Shown: positions 47,048 to 55,915 of the stretch, piece after piece | Position numbering within the stretch: position 1 is the stretch's first letter | Layout: each line of letters begins with the position of its first letter | Assembly: GCA_913020435.1 (NCBI GenBank) | Contig: CAJVZZ010000002.1 | Coordinates: forward strand, 113,443 to 177,442 | Reading direction: 5' to 3' | DNA from: an uncultured Flavobacteriales bacterium | GTDB taxonomy: Bacteria; Bacteroidota; Bacteroidia; Flavobacteriales_G; Salibacteraceae | DNA: 64,000 bases | Notes under the pieces: model-generated | The model's database searches: none | Told to the model about the DNA's origin: nothing | The model's input: the letters and a program-made list of their open reading frames with translations, nothing else | Translations under genes and position numbers: made by a program

Positions 47048-48448
47048 ATGAGTGAAAAGCAAAAGACCCTCAACGCTCCGTTTTCATTATCCGGTATAGG
47101 ATTGCACACGGGAAAAATGGTAAACATAACAGTTAGACCTGCTCCTGAAAACCATTGGTTTGTCTTCAAGCGTGTAGACATTGAAGGAGCTCCAGAAGTT
47201 AAAGCAGATGTAGATAATGTATTTCACACTCAAAGAGGAACTTCTCTTAAAAAGGGAGACGCTGAAGTGCATACTACCGAGCATTTATTGGCTTCAATGT
47301 ATGGACTCGGAATTGACAATGCTCTGATTGAAATTGATGGTCCTGAAATTCCAATTCTTGATGGTAGTGCTCGTCACTTTGTTGCGGCTATTAAAAAGGT
47401 GGGAATTAAAGAACAAGATTTTGACAAAAACTATTACATCCTGAAGGAAAACATGGCCTATGAGGATGTCGATAAAAAGATAGAAATGCTTGCTGTACCG
47501 ACTAATGGCGGCGAGTTTAGGGTTACCGTAATGGTCGACTACAATTCACCTCTACTTGGAACTCAGCATGCATCAATGTATCATTTGGGTGAGTTTGAAA
47601 ACGAAATTTCAAATTGTAGAACATTCGTTTTCTTGCGTGAATTAATTCAATTGGTAAACGCTGGACTAATTAAAGGTGGAGACGTTGACAATGCGATCGT
47701 AATGGTTGACACCGAATTAGAAGAAGCGGAAAAAGACAAACTTGCAGAGACGTTCAATCGCGAAAAATCAGAATTAGAGGCTGTTGGTATTGGCATACTA
47801 AACAATGTCAAACTTCAGTTTGAAAACGAGCCCGCCAGACACAAATTACTAGATATCATTGGTGATTTAGCGTTAGTTGGTAGACCATTGAAAGGACATA
47901 TCCTTGCTGCAAGGCCCGGCCATTTTGGGAATGTGAAATTTGGTAAGCTTATTAAAGCTCAAATAAAAGCAGAAGAAAATCAACCACCAAAATACGATGA
48001 TACTATTAAGCCCATAATGGATATCGATAAAATCATGAGTCTTTTACCCCATAGATACCCTTTCCTATTAGTTGACAAAATCATTGAACTAACCGGAGAA
48101 AAAGTAATTGGCATTAAACACGTTACTAGAAACGAGCAATATTTTGAAGGTCACTTTCCAGGAAATCCTGTAATGCCAGGGGTATTACAAATTGAAGCAA
48201 TGGCTCAAACTGGAGGAATATTAGTTCTTAACTCTGTTGATGATCCTGAGAACTACTCCACGTACTTTATGAAAATTGATAAAGTAAAATTCAAGAGAAA
48301 AGTTATTCCGGGCGATACTATAGTGATGGAATGCAAGCTAATGCAGCCTATCCGAAGAGGAATTTGTGTTATGAGAGCACGAGCTTATGTTGGAGGTCAA
48401 TTGGCAACCGAGGGCGAATTAATGGCACAAGTAGTTAAAGACAAATAG
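47048..48448 (+). CDS. lpxC/fabZ: Bifunctional LpxC deacetylase / FabZ dehydratase
   Basis: 466 residues, a fusion typical of Bacteroidota. Part 1 (about 1-310) is the zinc UDP-3-O-acyl-GlcNAc deacetylase, with ligand motifs VHTTEHLLASMYGL and HKLLDIIGDLALVG and the segment NCRTFVFLRE. Part 2 (about 325-466) is the hot-dog-fold 3-hydroxyacyl-ACP dehydratase, with LLPHRYPFLLVDKI, catalytic His in GHFPGNPVMPGVLQIEAMAQ and the paired Glu. LpxC is the committed step of lipid A synthesis; FabZ draws on the same hydroxyacyl-ACP pool, so the fusion ties the two branches. Spaced 4 bases from lpxD and 10 from lpxA. Confidence 0.97.
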   Translation: MSEKQKTLNAPFSLSGIGLHTGKMVNITVRPAPENHWFVFKRVDIEGAPEVKADVDNVFHTQRGTSLKKGDAEVHTTEHLLASMYGLGIDNALIEIDGPEIPILDGSARHFVAAIKKVGIKEQDFDKNYYILKENMAYEDVDKKIEMLAVPTNGGEFRVTVMVDYNSPLLGTQHASMYHLGEFENEISNCRTFVFLRELIQLVNAGLIKGGDVDNAIVMVDTELEEAEKDKLAETFNREKSELEAVGIGILNNVKLQFENEPARHKLLDIIGDLALVGRPLKGHILAARPGHFGNVKFGKLIKAQIKAEENQPPKYDDTIKPIMDIDKIMSLLPHRYPFLLVDKIIELTGEKVIGIKHVTRNEQYFEGHFPGNPVMPGVLQIEAMAQTGGILVLNSVDDPENYSTYFMKIDKVKFKRKVIPGDTIVMECKLMQPIRRGICVMRARAYVGGQLATEGELMAQVVKDK

Positions 48449-48458
48449 TTCTAATAAA

Positions 48459-49235
48459 ATGATACATAGTCGGGCAGAAATTCACCCAGAAGCCAAAATT
48501 GGGAAAAACGTTGAAATTGGACCATTTACTTGCGTTTACGGAGATGTAGAAATTGGAGAAGGAACTTGGATAGGTCCAAATGTCACCATTTTCGATGGTG
48601 CAAGAATTGGCAAAAATTGCAAGATTTTCTCTACCGCGGTTATTTCAGCTGATTCACAAGACCTTAAATACAACGGAGAAAAAACCACAGTCGAGATAGG
48701 TGATAATACTGTAATTCGAGAAGCTGTTACTATTCATAAAGGTACTGCTGATCGCTGGAAGACTGTAATTGGTAAAAATTGCCTTCTGATGGCATACGTT
48801 CACATTGCTCATGACTGTAAAATAGGGAACAACGTTATTATAGCCAATGCAACTGGTTTAAGTGGTCATATCACAATCGATGATTGCGCAGTAATAGAAG
48901 GAATGGTAGGCGGACAACAATTTACACATATAGGTATGCATGCTTTTGTTGGCGGAACCTCTAAAATAAGAAAAGACGTTCCGCCTTTTGTAAAAGTTGC
49001 AAAAGAGCCACTTTCATACATCGGAGTAAATTCGATTGGCCTTAAACGAAGAGGATATTCAGAGGAATCGGTTCGAAGAATTGAAGATATCTATCGCATT
49101 CTTTTCGTGCGTAATAAAAATATCTCAAAAGGAAGTGAAATTGTACAAAATGAAATTGAAGACTGCGAAGAAAAAACCATAATTCTTAATTTTATTAAGA
49201 ACTCCAAAAACGGTTTGATTAAAGGATTACAGTAA
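48459..49235 (+). CDS. lpxA: UDP-N-acetylglucosamine acyltransferase
   Basis: 258 residues. The N-terminal left-handed beta-helix (about 1-185) has the catalytic His in LLMAYVHIAHDCKIGNNV and the family segment GGQQFTHIGMHAFVGGTSKI, followed by the C-terminal helical domain with SIGLKRRGYSEESVRRIEDIY. LpxA transfers a hydroxyacyl chain from ACP to UDP-GlcNAc, the first step of lipid A. Its stop overlaps the ATG of the next gene (TAATG). Confidence 0.96.
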   Translation: MIHSRAEIHPEAKIGKNVEIGPFTCVYGDVEIGEGTWIGPNVTIFDGARIGKNCKIFSTAVISADSQDLKYNGEKTTVEIGDNTVIREAVTIHKGTADRWKTVIGKNCLLMAYVHIAHDCKIGNNVIIANATGLSGHITIDDCAVIEGMVGGQQFTHIGMHAFVGGTSKIRKDVPPFVKVAKEPLSYIGVNSIGLKRRGYSEESVRRIEDIYRILFVRNKNISKGSEIVQNEIEDCEEKTIILNFIKNSKNGLIKGLQ

Positions 49236-49879
49236 TGGATCGCCTGTTGCTTAATCAGGTATCAAAGCGATTTCAAACCCATTGGGTTTTCAAGAGTATA
49301 GACTTGGAACTATCCGCAGGAGAATCACTTTTCATTAATGGTCCTAACGGTTCAGGTAAGTCCACGCTGCTTAAAATCATTTCAGGTTGGGTAAGTCCAA
49401 ACGAAGGAAATATCAAATACTATCACAAGGAAAATGAAATCCTAGTAGACGATGTGTTTGAATACATAAGTATTTCCGCACCCTATCTTGAACTTATCGA
49501 AGAACTAAGTTTAACCGAATTATTAAAGTTTCATCAAAGTTTCAAACGGTTAAGTATCAATACTACTGCCAATGAATTTTCTGAAGCCATTGAAATCGAA
49601 CACCAAATAAGCAAACCAATTAAATCATATTCATCAGGGATGAAACAACGTGTTAAACTTGGCCTTACTTTGTTTAGCAACTCTAGTTTGATTCTATTGG
49701 ATGAGCCCTGCTCCAACCTTGATAAAAGTGGAATTCTATGGTATAAAAAAAACATAGAAACGATTCTTAAAAACAGAATCGTAATCGTTTGTTCCAACGA
49801 CATTGTAGACGAACACTTTTTTTGCACTAAAAAAATTAATCTCAGCAACTATAAACATCACAAAAAACTAGATTTGTAA
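49235..49879 (+). CDS. Orphan ABC transporter ATPase in the lipid A cluster
   Basis: 214 residues. A complete but minimal ABC ATPase: Walker A INGPNGSGKSTLLK, a shortened helical region, signature YSSGMKQRVKLGL and Walker B LILLDEPCSNLD. The normal switch His is not evident: the segment after Walker B reads IVIVCSNDIVDEHF, with Asn-Asp where TH is usual. No permease gene is next to it. It overlaps lpxA by 1 base and precedes efp by 15. The same cluster position is, as I recall, conserved in related genomes. The partner is unknown; LPS-related export or CcmA-like heme delivery are possible. Confidence 0.85.
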   Translation: MDRLLLNQVSKRFQTHWVFKSIDLELSAGESLFINGPNGSGKSTLLKIISGWVSPNEGNIKYYHKENEILVDDVFEYISISAPYLELIEELSLTELLKFHQSFKRLSINTTANEFSEAIEIEHQISKPIKSYSSGMKQRVKLGLTLFSNSSLILLDEPCSNLDKSGILWYKKNIETILKNRIVIVCSNDIVDEHFFCTKKINLSNYKHHKKLDL

Positions 49880-49894
49880 TAACAAAGAAAAACT

Positions 49895-50458
49895 ATGGCT
49901 TCAACATCAGATATAAAAAATGGAATTTGTCTTAACTACAACCATGACTTAGTGCAAATCATTGAATTCCTTCATGTAAAACCGGGTAAAGGTCCAGCTT
50001 TCGTAAGAACAAAAATCAGAAGCTTAACCACGGGGAAAGTACTGGACCACACCTTTCCATCTGGACATAAAATAGATATTGTAAGAATTGAAAATCGTAA
50101 ATATCAGTTTCTTTACAGCGACAGTCAAGGGTTTCATTTCATGAATACTAATGATTATGAACAAACATTTCTAGACGAAAAACTTATTAATGCACCGCAA
50201 TTCTTAAAAGAAGGAGCCATGGTTGATATTCTTTTTCATGCCGATGAAGAAAGACCCCTTTCAGCGGAAGTTGCTGCTTTCGTTGAAATGGAAATCACTT
50301 ATACTGAACCTGGTATAAAAGGCGATACTGCGACCAATACAATGAAACCTGCGACTGTTGACACAGGTGCAGAAGTGCGTGTCCCTTTATTCATTAACAC
50401 AGGCGACAAAATAAAAGTAGACACCCGAACTGGTGTTTATAGCGAAAGAGTAAAATAA
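49895..50458 (+). CDS. efp: Translation elongation factor P
   Basis: 187 residues, three beta-barrel domains. The loop carrying the modifiable residue reads EFLHVKPGKGPAFVRTKIRS with Lys at the tip (PGKG), and the C-terminal OB domain ends with the conserved GDKIKVDTRTGVYSERVK. EF-P relieves ribosome stalling at polyproline stretches. The Lys tip is the type modified by EpmA or deoxyhypusine-like routes elsewhere; no modifying enzyme is visible here. It sits inside the lipid A cluster. Confidence 0.97.
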   Translation: MASTSDIKNGICLNYNHDLVQIIEFLHVKPGKGPAFVRTKIRSLTTGKVLDHTFPSGHKIDIVRIENRKYQFLYSDSQGFHFMNTNDYEQTFLDEKLINAPQFLKEGAMVDILFHADEERPLSAEVAAFVEMEITYTEPGIKGDTATNTMKPATVDTGAEVRVPLFINTGDKIKVDTRTGVYSERVK

Positions 50459-50464
50459 ACTTGA

Positions 50465-51385
50465 GTGAAATTTAATCCTCCACAGACACTCGGCAATATT
50501 GCAAGTATAATAGGTGCAAAATCAATTGGAAACTCTGATTTTGAAATTCTAGGACTCAATGAAATTCACAAGGTTGAACCAGGAGACATCGTGTTTGTGG
50601 ATCACCCTAAATATTACGACAAGGCCCTAAATTCAGCTGCAACTATCATCCTTATTAACAAAGAAGTAGAGGCTCCAGAAGGAAAAGTATTACTTATTAG
50701 CAAAGACCCTTTTAGAGATACATTAAGATTAATCGATCATTTCAGCCCATTTAAGAAGGCCGAAAAAGCAATAACAGATTCTGCCAAAATTGGTGAAGGA
50801 TCAGTTATCCAACCCAATGTATTTATTGGAAACAATGTAACAATAGGAAAAAACTGTCGCATTCATTCTGGTGTTTCGATATACGATAACTCCGTAATTG
50901 GAAATAATGTTCTTATTCATTCCAATACCGTTTTAGGAGCCGATGCATTCTACTATCAAAAGCGCGAAGGTGCTTATCAGCAATTCACTTCATGTGGCAG
51001 AGTTGTCATAAAAGATAATGTTCATATTGGCGCAAATTGCACAATTGACAAGGGTGTAACTGGTGATACAGAGATAGGTGAAGGATCTAAATTGGATAAT
51101 CTTATTCACGTGGGACACGATACGGTTATTGGAAAAAACTGTTTGTTTGCAAGCCAAGTAGGAGTTGCCGGTTGCGTAACTATAGAAGACAATGTAACCT
51201 TATGGGGGCAAGTTGGAGTTGCCAGTGACTTAACCATAGAAGAAGGTGCTGTTGTATATGCCCAATCTGGAGTAGGAAAAACATTGGCTGCTAACAAAAC
51301 ATATTTTGGTTCGCCTTGCGAAGAAAGTAAAGGGAAGTTCAGAGAAATTTATACACTGAAAAGACTCGCAAAAGAGAATCAATAA
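50465..51385 (+). CDS. Second LpxD-like hexapeptide acyltransferase
   Basis: 306 residues with a GTG start (MKFNPPQTLGNIASIIGAKS), 6 bases after efp. It has the LpxD-type N-terminal domain (about 1-95) and left-handed beta-helix (about 100-285) with the His in LIHVGHDTVIGKNCLFASQ and the position GADAFYYQKR replacing GGDGFGFAP of lpxD. The C-terminal coiled helix of true LpxD is short. Fewer LpxD hallmarks and the altered acyl-pocket segment suggest a different substrate or chain length. It is the paralogue of the gene at 46003-47043 in the same cluster. Confidence 0.82.
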   Translation: MKFNPPQTLGNIASIIGAKSIGNSDFEILGLNEIHKVEPGDIVFVDHPKYYDKALNSAATIILINKEVEAPEGKVLLISKDPFRDTLRLIDHFSPFKKAEKAITDSAKIGEGSVIQPNVFIGNNVTIGKNCRIHSGVSIYDNSVIGNNVLIHSNTVLGADAFYYQKREGAYQQFTSCGRVVIKDNVHIGANCTIDKGVTGDTEIGEGSKLDNLIHVGHDTVIGKNCLFASQVGVAGCVTIEDNVTLWGQVGVASDLTIEEGAVVYAQSGVGKTLAANKTYFGSPCEESKGKFREIYTLKRLAKENQ

Positions 51386-52614
51386 TGGCGCTTAGCTCCT
51401 CCCAAAAAGATAAATTACCCGATACTAAATTTAAACTTCGCAGGATTTTAGAAGTCACTAGCGCAATTAATGAAAATCGGCCTTCTTTAGAATTATTCGA
51501 ACTATTTGGTGAAATATTGGCATCTGATCTGAAAATCGGGAAAGTCGTTTTTCTCTCTCAATTAAAAGGTGAGTGGAAAACTGCATTTGAAATAGGATGT
51601 CCAAACTTCTCGTTCAACGAAAAAACCATAGATAATCTTAGTCAATATAAAGATATCGGTAATCTGTCGGACTCAGAGGATAATCGATTAAATACATTTG
51701 ATACTGTAATTCCTGTTCTTCATAAAATGATGGCCTTAGGGTTTCTTTTACTAAAAGAAGATGCTCAGGAATCAAGCAAAGTGAGTACCGTTATCAAAAA
51801 CGTCAACTATATACAATCTACAGCCAATATCATAATGGTAGCCATTGAAAATAAACGAATGGCTAAAGCCCAGCTTGAGCAAGTTGGATTAAAACGAGAG
51901 CTACAATTAGCAGAACACATTCAAAAAGGATTATTACCAAGTGTTCTGCCGAATAACAACTCCATTTCGGCAGTCGCTATTCATCAATCATATGGAGAGA
52001 TAGGAGGTGATTATTATGATCTAATTCAAACGAGCCCAGAAGAATACTATTTCTGCATCGCTGATATCAGTGGTAAAGGGATTTCTGCCGCATTGATAAT
52101 GTCAAATTTTCAAGCAACTTTTAGAGCAACAGTCAACCAAGCGCTGCCTTTAGTTAAAATGCTTGAACTGCTCAATAAATCAGTTTTGGAAAGCAGCAGA
52201 GGTGATAAGTTTATAACTTTTTTTGTTGGAAAGTATGATTGCAGAAACAAGGAGCTCGAATATGTGAATTGTGCCCATCCTAGTGCACTCCTTTTTAATG
52301 AAAATAGAGTTTATGAACTTAAGTCTTGTATTCCTGGATTAGGTATGTTGAATGAATTACCTCCTTTTGAAACTCAATCTATAACAATGACAACCAATAC
52401 AATTTTAGCATGTTATACTGACGGTATTTCAGAGTTAGAGAATGAAAAAGGTGAGCCGTTTGGAGTGAAGCGAATCAAGAAAAGTTTAAGAAATTTTGGT
52501 AAAGTTGAACTAGAGGGGCTAGTCCAACATGTAACAAAAGACCTTATATCTTTTGCTGAAAACTCTAAAGTAACCGACGATATAGCTGCGCTTAATATTC
52601 TGTTTAAGGTCTAG
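51385..52614 (+). CDS. SpoIIE/RsbU-type PP2C phosphatase with N-terminal GAF-like domain
   Basis: 409 residues. The first ~165 residues look like a GAF sensor (LEVTSAINENRPSLELFELFGEILAS, VVFLSQLKGEW). A short coiled linker (AQLEQVGLKRELQLAEHIQKGLLPS) leads to the PP2C domain (about 195-405) with metal-binding motifs GEIGGDYYDLI, IADISGKGISAALIMSNF, CYTDGISELEN and SKVTDDIAALN. Such proteins dephosphorylate STAS-type anti-sigma antagonists in partner-switching systems. No STAS or anti-sigma gene is nearby. It overlaps the upstream gene by 1 base (TAATG), placing it in the lipid A cluster. Confidence 0.9.
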   Translation: MALSSSQKDKLPDTKFKLRRILEVTSAINENRPSLELFELFGEILASDLKIGKVVFLSQLKGEWKTAFEIGCPNFSFNEKTIDNLSQYKDIGNLSDSEDNRLNTFDTVIPVLHKMMALGFLLLKEDAQESSKVSTVIKNVNYIQSTANIIMVAIENKRMAKAQLEQVGLKRELQLAEHIQKGLLPSVLPNNNSISAVAIHQSYGEIGGDYYDLIQTSPEEYYFCIADISGKGISAALIMSNFQATFRATVNQALPLVKMLELLNKSVLESSRGDKFITFFVGKYDCRNKELEYVNCAHPSALLFNENRVYELKSCIPGLGMLNELPPFETQSITMTTNTILACYTDGISELENEKGEPFGVKRIKKSLRNFGKVELEGLVQHVTKDLISFAENSKVTDDIAALNILFKV

Positions 52615-53368
52615 GTGCTAAACACCCTTTCTTTATAAATTACAAATAGAATAAGTATTTCAATCCTTGCTTTGCCCTGACTTCATTTACTAGTATAAGC
52701 TCAAAAAAGTCTTTGTTCTTTTCTTTGGGAATATTTCTCATTAGCAAACAAATAGATTAATGTTCACCTTAGATATAGAATCTAGCACTTTCAATACATT
52801 CCATTTCAATTGTCATCAACAAATTGACGATATCGTTAGCCTATTATCCTAGAATGAGTTGTGCTCGCTTCACAAAATCGCCTTAAGCAAACAAGATTAA
52901 TATTGCACAATATATCCAAAACAACTGACTCACTTTTCATGAAATTTACCAATAAAAAGCGACTTTACACATGGAATACTTTCGATTTCGTGCATAAACA
53001 ATTGAAGAAAAGTAAAAATTTGTGATAAAATGGAACGTTTGAAACCCTAGAGAACTACCAGTTTCGTTTTTAGCATAAATACGGCAGGAAGTTTATTTGC
53101 GAATAACGACACCCAATTTCAATAGAAATACTGAGATAAAGAGGATATTACAAGGAAATCAATACACTCACGAATAATTCTGGACAGTCCTATTTCCGAT
53201 ATCTACACCTTGTTAAGGAAATTAAAATACCACATTCATAATCGATCGATTAAAGTTTAACAGGAATGAATTGTTCCTATCGAAGAACTCAAATTGAAGC
53301 TTAAAAAAGTAAATATTGGAAGACCTTTTTATGTTGAAACAGGGAAAAACCTCTAATGCAACATTCTA
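52615..53368. other. 754-base region without a supportable gene
   Basis: No open frame of note. A 4-bp hairpin (GGTG-CTAAA-CACC) right after the SpoIIE gene could be a weak terminator. One plus-strand stretch at 53269-53358 reads a coherent 29-codon frame (IVPIEELKLKLKKVNIGRPF...) and another begins with an ATG at 52939 but has six in-frame stops in about 98 codons, no better than random AT-rich DNA. It may hold remains of a lost gene, but I cannot name one. Confidence 0.5.
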
Positions 53369-54826
53369 TTAATCAACAGCTTTAAGGCTCTGTTCCGTCG
53401 TCTTTCGTGCGTAAAGATCTAACGCTACAACAATAGCAAAACATCCCCAAAATGGTACTGAAGCTTTATCTGTATCTAGAAAATTATTTAGAAATCCGTG
53501 AATCAAATAGGTAGTTATTCCTAGAATCGCAGAAAGATTAAGCAATTTCATACTTTGTTCTTCCAGCTTATAATAAAGAGGAATAGCCGTATAATAAAAC
53601 ATGAAAATGAGCGACAAAAAGGTAACTAAACCTAAGACCCCTGTTTCCGCAAGTGGTCCAAAATACTCACTATGTGCATTTCCACCATCTCCAAAGTTTG
53701 TAGAGATTATAGTTAGTAAACTTGAGTGCTGATAAGGCGCATACAAAAACGAATAAGTTCCAGGACCATGACCAAATATAGGGCGCTCAGCAAACATATC
53801 TAAAGCCGCATTCCAGCGATTCAAGCGTTCAACATTACTCGCGTCTGTTGCCACATTCGAAATCGACTCTACATGTTCAGATAAATCATTAGACGAATCC
53901 TGACGGTTCTTTTCTAATTTCTGCATAATCTCTGTCTGGAGATTGAATAGAATAAATAGCGCAAAAGCTCCCGCTGCGAGAAGGTATTTTATATGAACCC
54001 TCCAATGAATTACTAGTGTAACCAAAAGTGCACCCAACAAGCTTACCCATGCAGCTCTAGTATAGCTAAAAATTACTCCAACGATAAACAATACCAAAAT
54101 CATAAAGAACTGGATTTTAGCAGTAACACGGATTTTTTTAATCCATAAGTAACACATTATAATTGGAATATAAAATGCAACTAGAGCACCATAACTTGTG
54201 TGATCTTTATAAAAGGGCTGCATAACCCAATGGGCAGGCTTTTCTTCAAACCCTCGAATGGCATGGTTAATAACTGTATAAACAATGATTCCTGCCAATG
54301 GAATGATGTATAACCAAAGGAACCGATCAATGTTCTTTCTATCTTTAAATAATACAATGGCCATAAAATAGAATGGAATAACAAACCACATTCTAGAAAC
54401 AAAAAACTTGAACGATACAAGAGGTAATTCACTGGGGAAAACACAAATAAAAATCCAAACCAAATTCAGCAATACAGCAATTGACAATGGGTGTTTAAGA
54501 ATCCGCATATCGTATTTCCAATCGTAGATCACCTTTCCAAAAAAGATGAGCATAGCGCCAAACATAAGAGGCTCGGTTGGAAGATATATACCCAAACCAA
54601 ACTCTAATTTTTCAAGGTTTTGAGAGAGCGGAGTAAAAAAAACAATCCCTAATAACAGCCAATCCAGTTTAAAAAGTGCGACTCCAATAACAGTAACAAT
54701 AATCGGTAATCCCCACAGATAATAGAACTCAAATGCTGAAGCGACAGATGCGGCCACAACAAATAATGCGATAACCAAATAAAAAGTATTGGTTTTACCT
54801 TGTTCTGTTGCTAAGCTAAATGTCAA
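53369..54826 (-). CDS. O-antigen ligase / Wzy-type polysaccharide polymerase
   Basis: 485 residues. About 10-12 membrane helices and a large periplasmic loop (about residues 295-385) that carries the family signature GHGPGTYSFLYAPYQH plus EYFGPLAETGVLGLVTFLSL. This is the Wzy_C/O-antigen ligase family, which joins or polymerises lipid-linked glycan. The start is a TTG at 54826 (MTFSLATEQGKTN); no ATG is usable nearby. It pairs with the Wzz-like gene 20 bases upstream. Confidence 0.88.
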   Translation of the reverse strand: MTFSLATEQGKTNTFYLVIALFVVAASVASAFEFYYLWGLPIIVTVIGVALFKLDWLLLGIVFFTPLSQNLEKLEFGLGIYLPTEPLMFGAMLIFFGKVIYDWKYDMRILKHPLSIAVLLNLVWIFICVFPSELPLVSFKFFVSRMWFVIPFYFMAIVLFKDRKNIDRFLWLYIIPLAGIIVYTVINHAIRGFEEKPAHWVMQPFYKDHTSYGALVAFYIPIIMCYLWIKKIRVTAKIQFFMILVLFIVGVIFSYTRAAWVSLLGALLVTLVIHWRVHIKYLLAAGAFALFILFNLQTEIMQKLEKNRQDSSNDLSEHVESISNVATDASNVERLNRWNAALDMFAERPIFGHGPGTYSFLYAPYQHSSLLTIISTNFGDGGNAHSEYFGPLAETGVLGLVTFLSLIFMFYYTAIPLYYKLEEQSMKLLNLSAILGITTYLIHGFLNNFLDTDKASVPFWGCFAIVVALDLYARKTTEQSLKAVD

Positions 54827-54846
54827 ATCAGGGAGCTATTAAAAAC

Positions 54847-55860
54847 TTATCGCTTTTGAATGCGGTGGTAATTCTCAACACCAATAATGACAAGAACAGA
54901 GAAAACAAAGGTTGCGATTACCGATACGACAACAATCAACCAACGAATTGGATAGGCTTTCTTTTCAGAAGCCCACGCTTTGTTCACAGTAAATTTGTGA
55001 GTAACATTTTGCGTAGCATCAACCTTAAGTTCTTCGTATTTCGCTCTAAGCAATAATAAACGCTCTAATTCAAATTCTCTTTGATCGATTAGTCGCTCTT
55101 GTAATGGTCCATATTTACCCAACGTATCAAGCATTTGCTTTAGTTGTTTAGAAGCGCTTTTATTACCCTGGGCTACCACTTTATAATATTCTTGAGAAAG
55201 CATTTCTGTTTGCTTTTCAGCATTAGCGATCCCTTTTTCGCCTAACATTCTCAAAGTATCATCGGAGGCCCTCATGCGAGTTTTCATTTTCTCATATTCC
55301 TCTGCAATAACAACTAATGCTTGTTTTGCTCTACCATGAATCATTGTATTCTTTGCTGAATCTAGCAACGAAGCAATATCGTTGGCAATAGCAGCGGCCA
55401 TGTTTTTGTCTTTATCTAATACGCGTATTTCAATAGACTGGAATTCTGTTCTTTTATAAGAAACATTGTCTTCCCAAGTTTTAATCAATTTTGTTTGAGG
55501 AAAACTTTCGTCCGCATCAATTTCGTAATGTGACATGAGCTGATATTTCGCAACAATTCTATCACGAATCATTTCCGAATTCAAAATCTGCAGCATCTGT
55601 TCTGCTTGTTCTTCTTCTCCAAACTGTACAATATCATTTTTTGCACCAGCATCCTCAGTCATTACTCCTTTGGAAATAGAACTAGAAAATGCAGGGAAGA
55701 AAACATAAGTAGATTCAAACTTTTCTTCAATAATTAATGAGACCGCAGATGAAATGAGTGCTGCTGATCCACAGACAATAATTAGTTGTTTTTTCCATTT
55801 AAGAAGAAACACCAAAAGGTTGGTGCTATCAAATTGCTCGTTATACTGTTCTGCACTCAT
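54847..55860 (-). CDS. Wzz-type polysaccharide chain-length determinant
   Basis: 337 residues. One membrane helix near residue 25-46 (QLIIVCGSAALISSAVSLII), a long periplasmic coiled-coil region (about 60-295), then a Pro-rich segment and a second membrane helix (about 305-328, PIRWLIVVVSVIATFVFSVL). This is the Wzz/PCP topology, without the cytoplasmic tyrosine kinase seen in PCP-2a proteins. It should control glycan chain length with the O-antigen ligase-like protein downstream. Confidence 0.88.
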   Translation of the reverse strand: MSAEQYNEQFDSTNLLVFLLKWKKQLIIVCGSAALISSAVSLIIEEKFESTYVFFPAFSSSISKGVMTEDAGAKNDIVQFGEEEQAEQMLQILNSEMIRDRIVAKYQLMSHYEIDADESFPQTKLIKTWEDNVSYKRTEFQSIEIRVLDKDKNMAAAIANDIASLLDSAKNTMIHGRAKQALVVIAEEYEKMKTRMRASDDTLRMLGEKGIANAEKQTEMLSQEYYKVVAQGNKSASKQLKQMLDTLGKYGPLQERLIDQREFELERLLLLRAKYEELKVDATQNVTHKFTVNKAWASEKKAYPIRWLIVVVSVIATFVFSVLVIIGVENYHRIQKR

Positions 55861-55882
55861 TTTTCAATTTTAAAAAGTCTGC

Positions 55883-55890
55883 CAAAAGTA
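55883..55890 (-). promoter_or_regulatory. Candidate -7 element (TACTTTTG) for the Wzz-like gene
   Basis: Exact TAnnTTTG on the minus strand, 22 bases before the ATG at 55860, in the short gap to the divergent glycosyltransferase gene. Confidence 0.42.
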
Positions 55891-55915
55891 AGCGAATTCA
55901 ATTAGTTTAGCCACT

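Noticed and set aside
52939..53260. Possible decayed gene starting with an ATG at 52939
   Set aside because: Six stops in about 98 codons is what random DNA of this composition gives; no frame shows sustained protein-like sequence.
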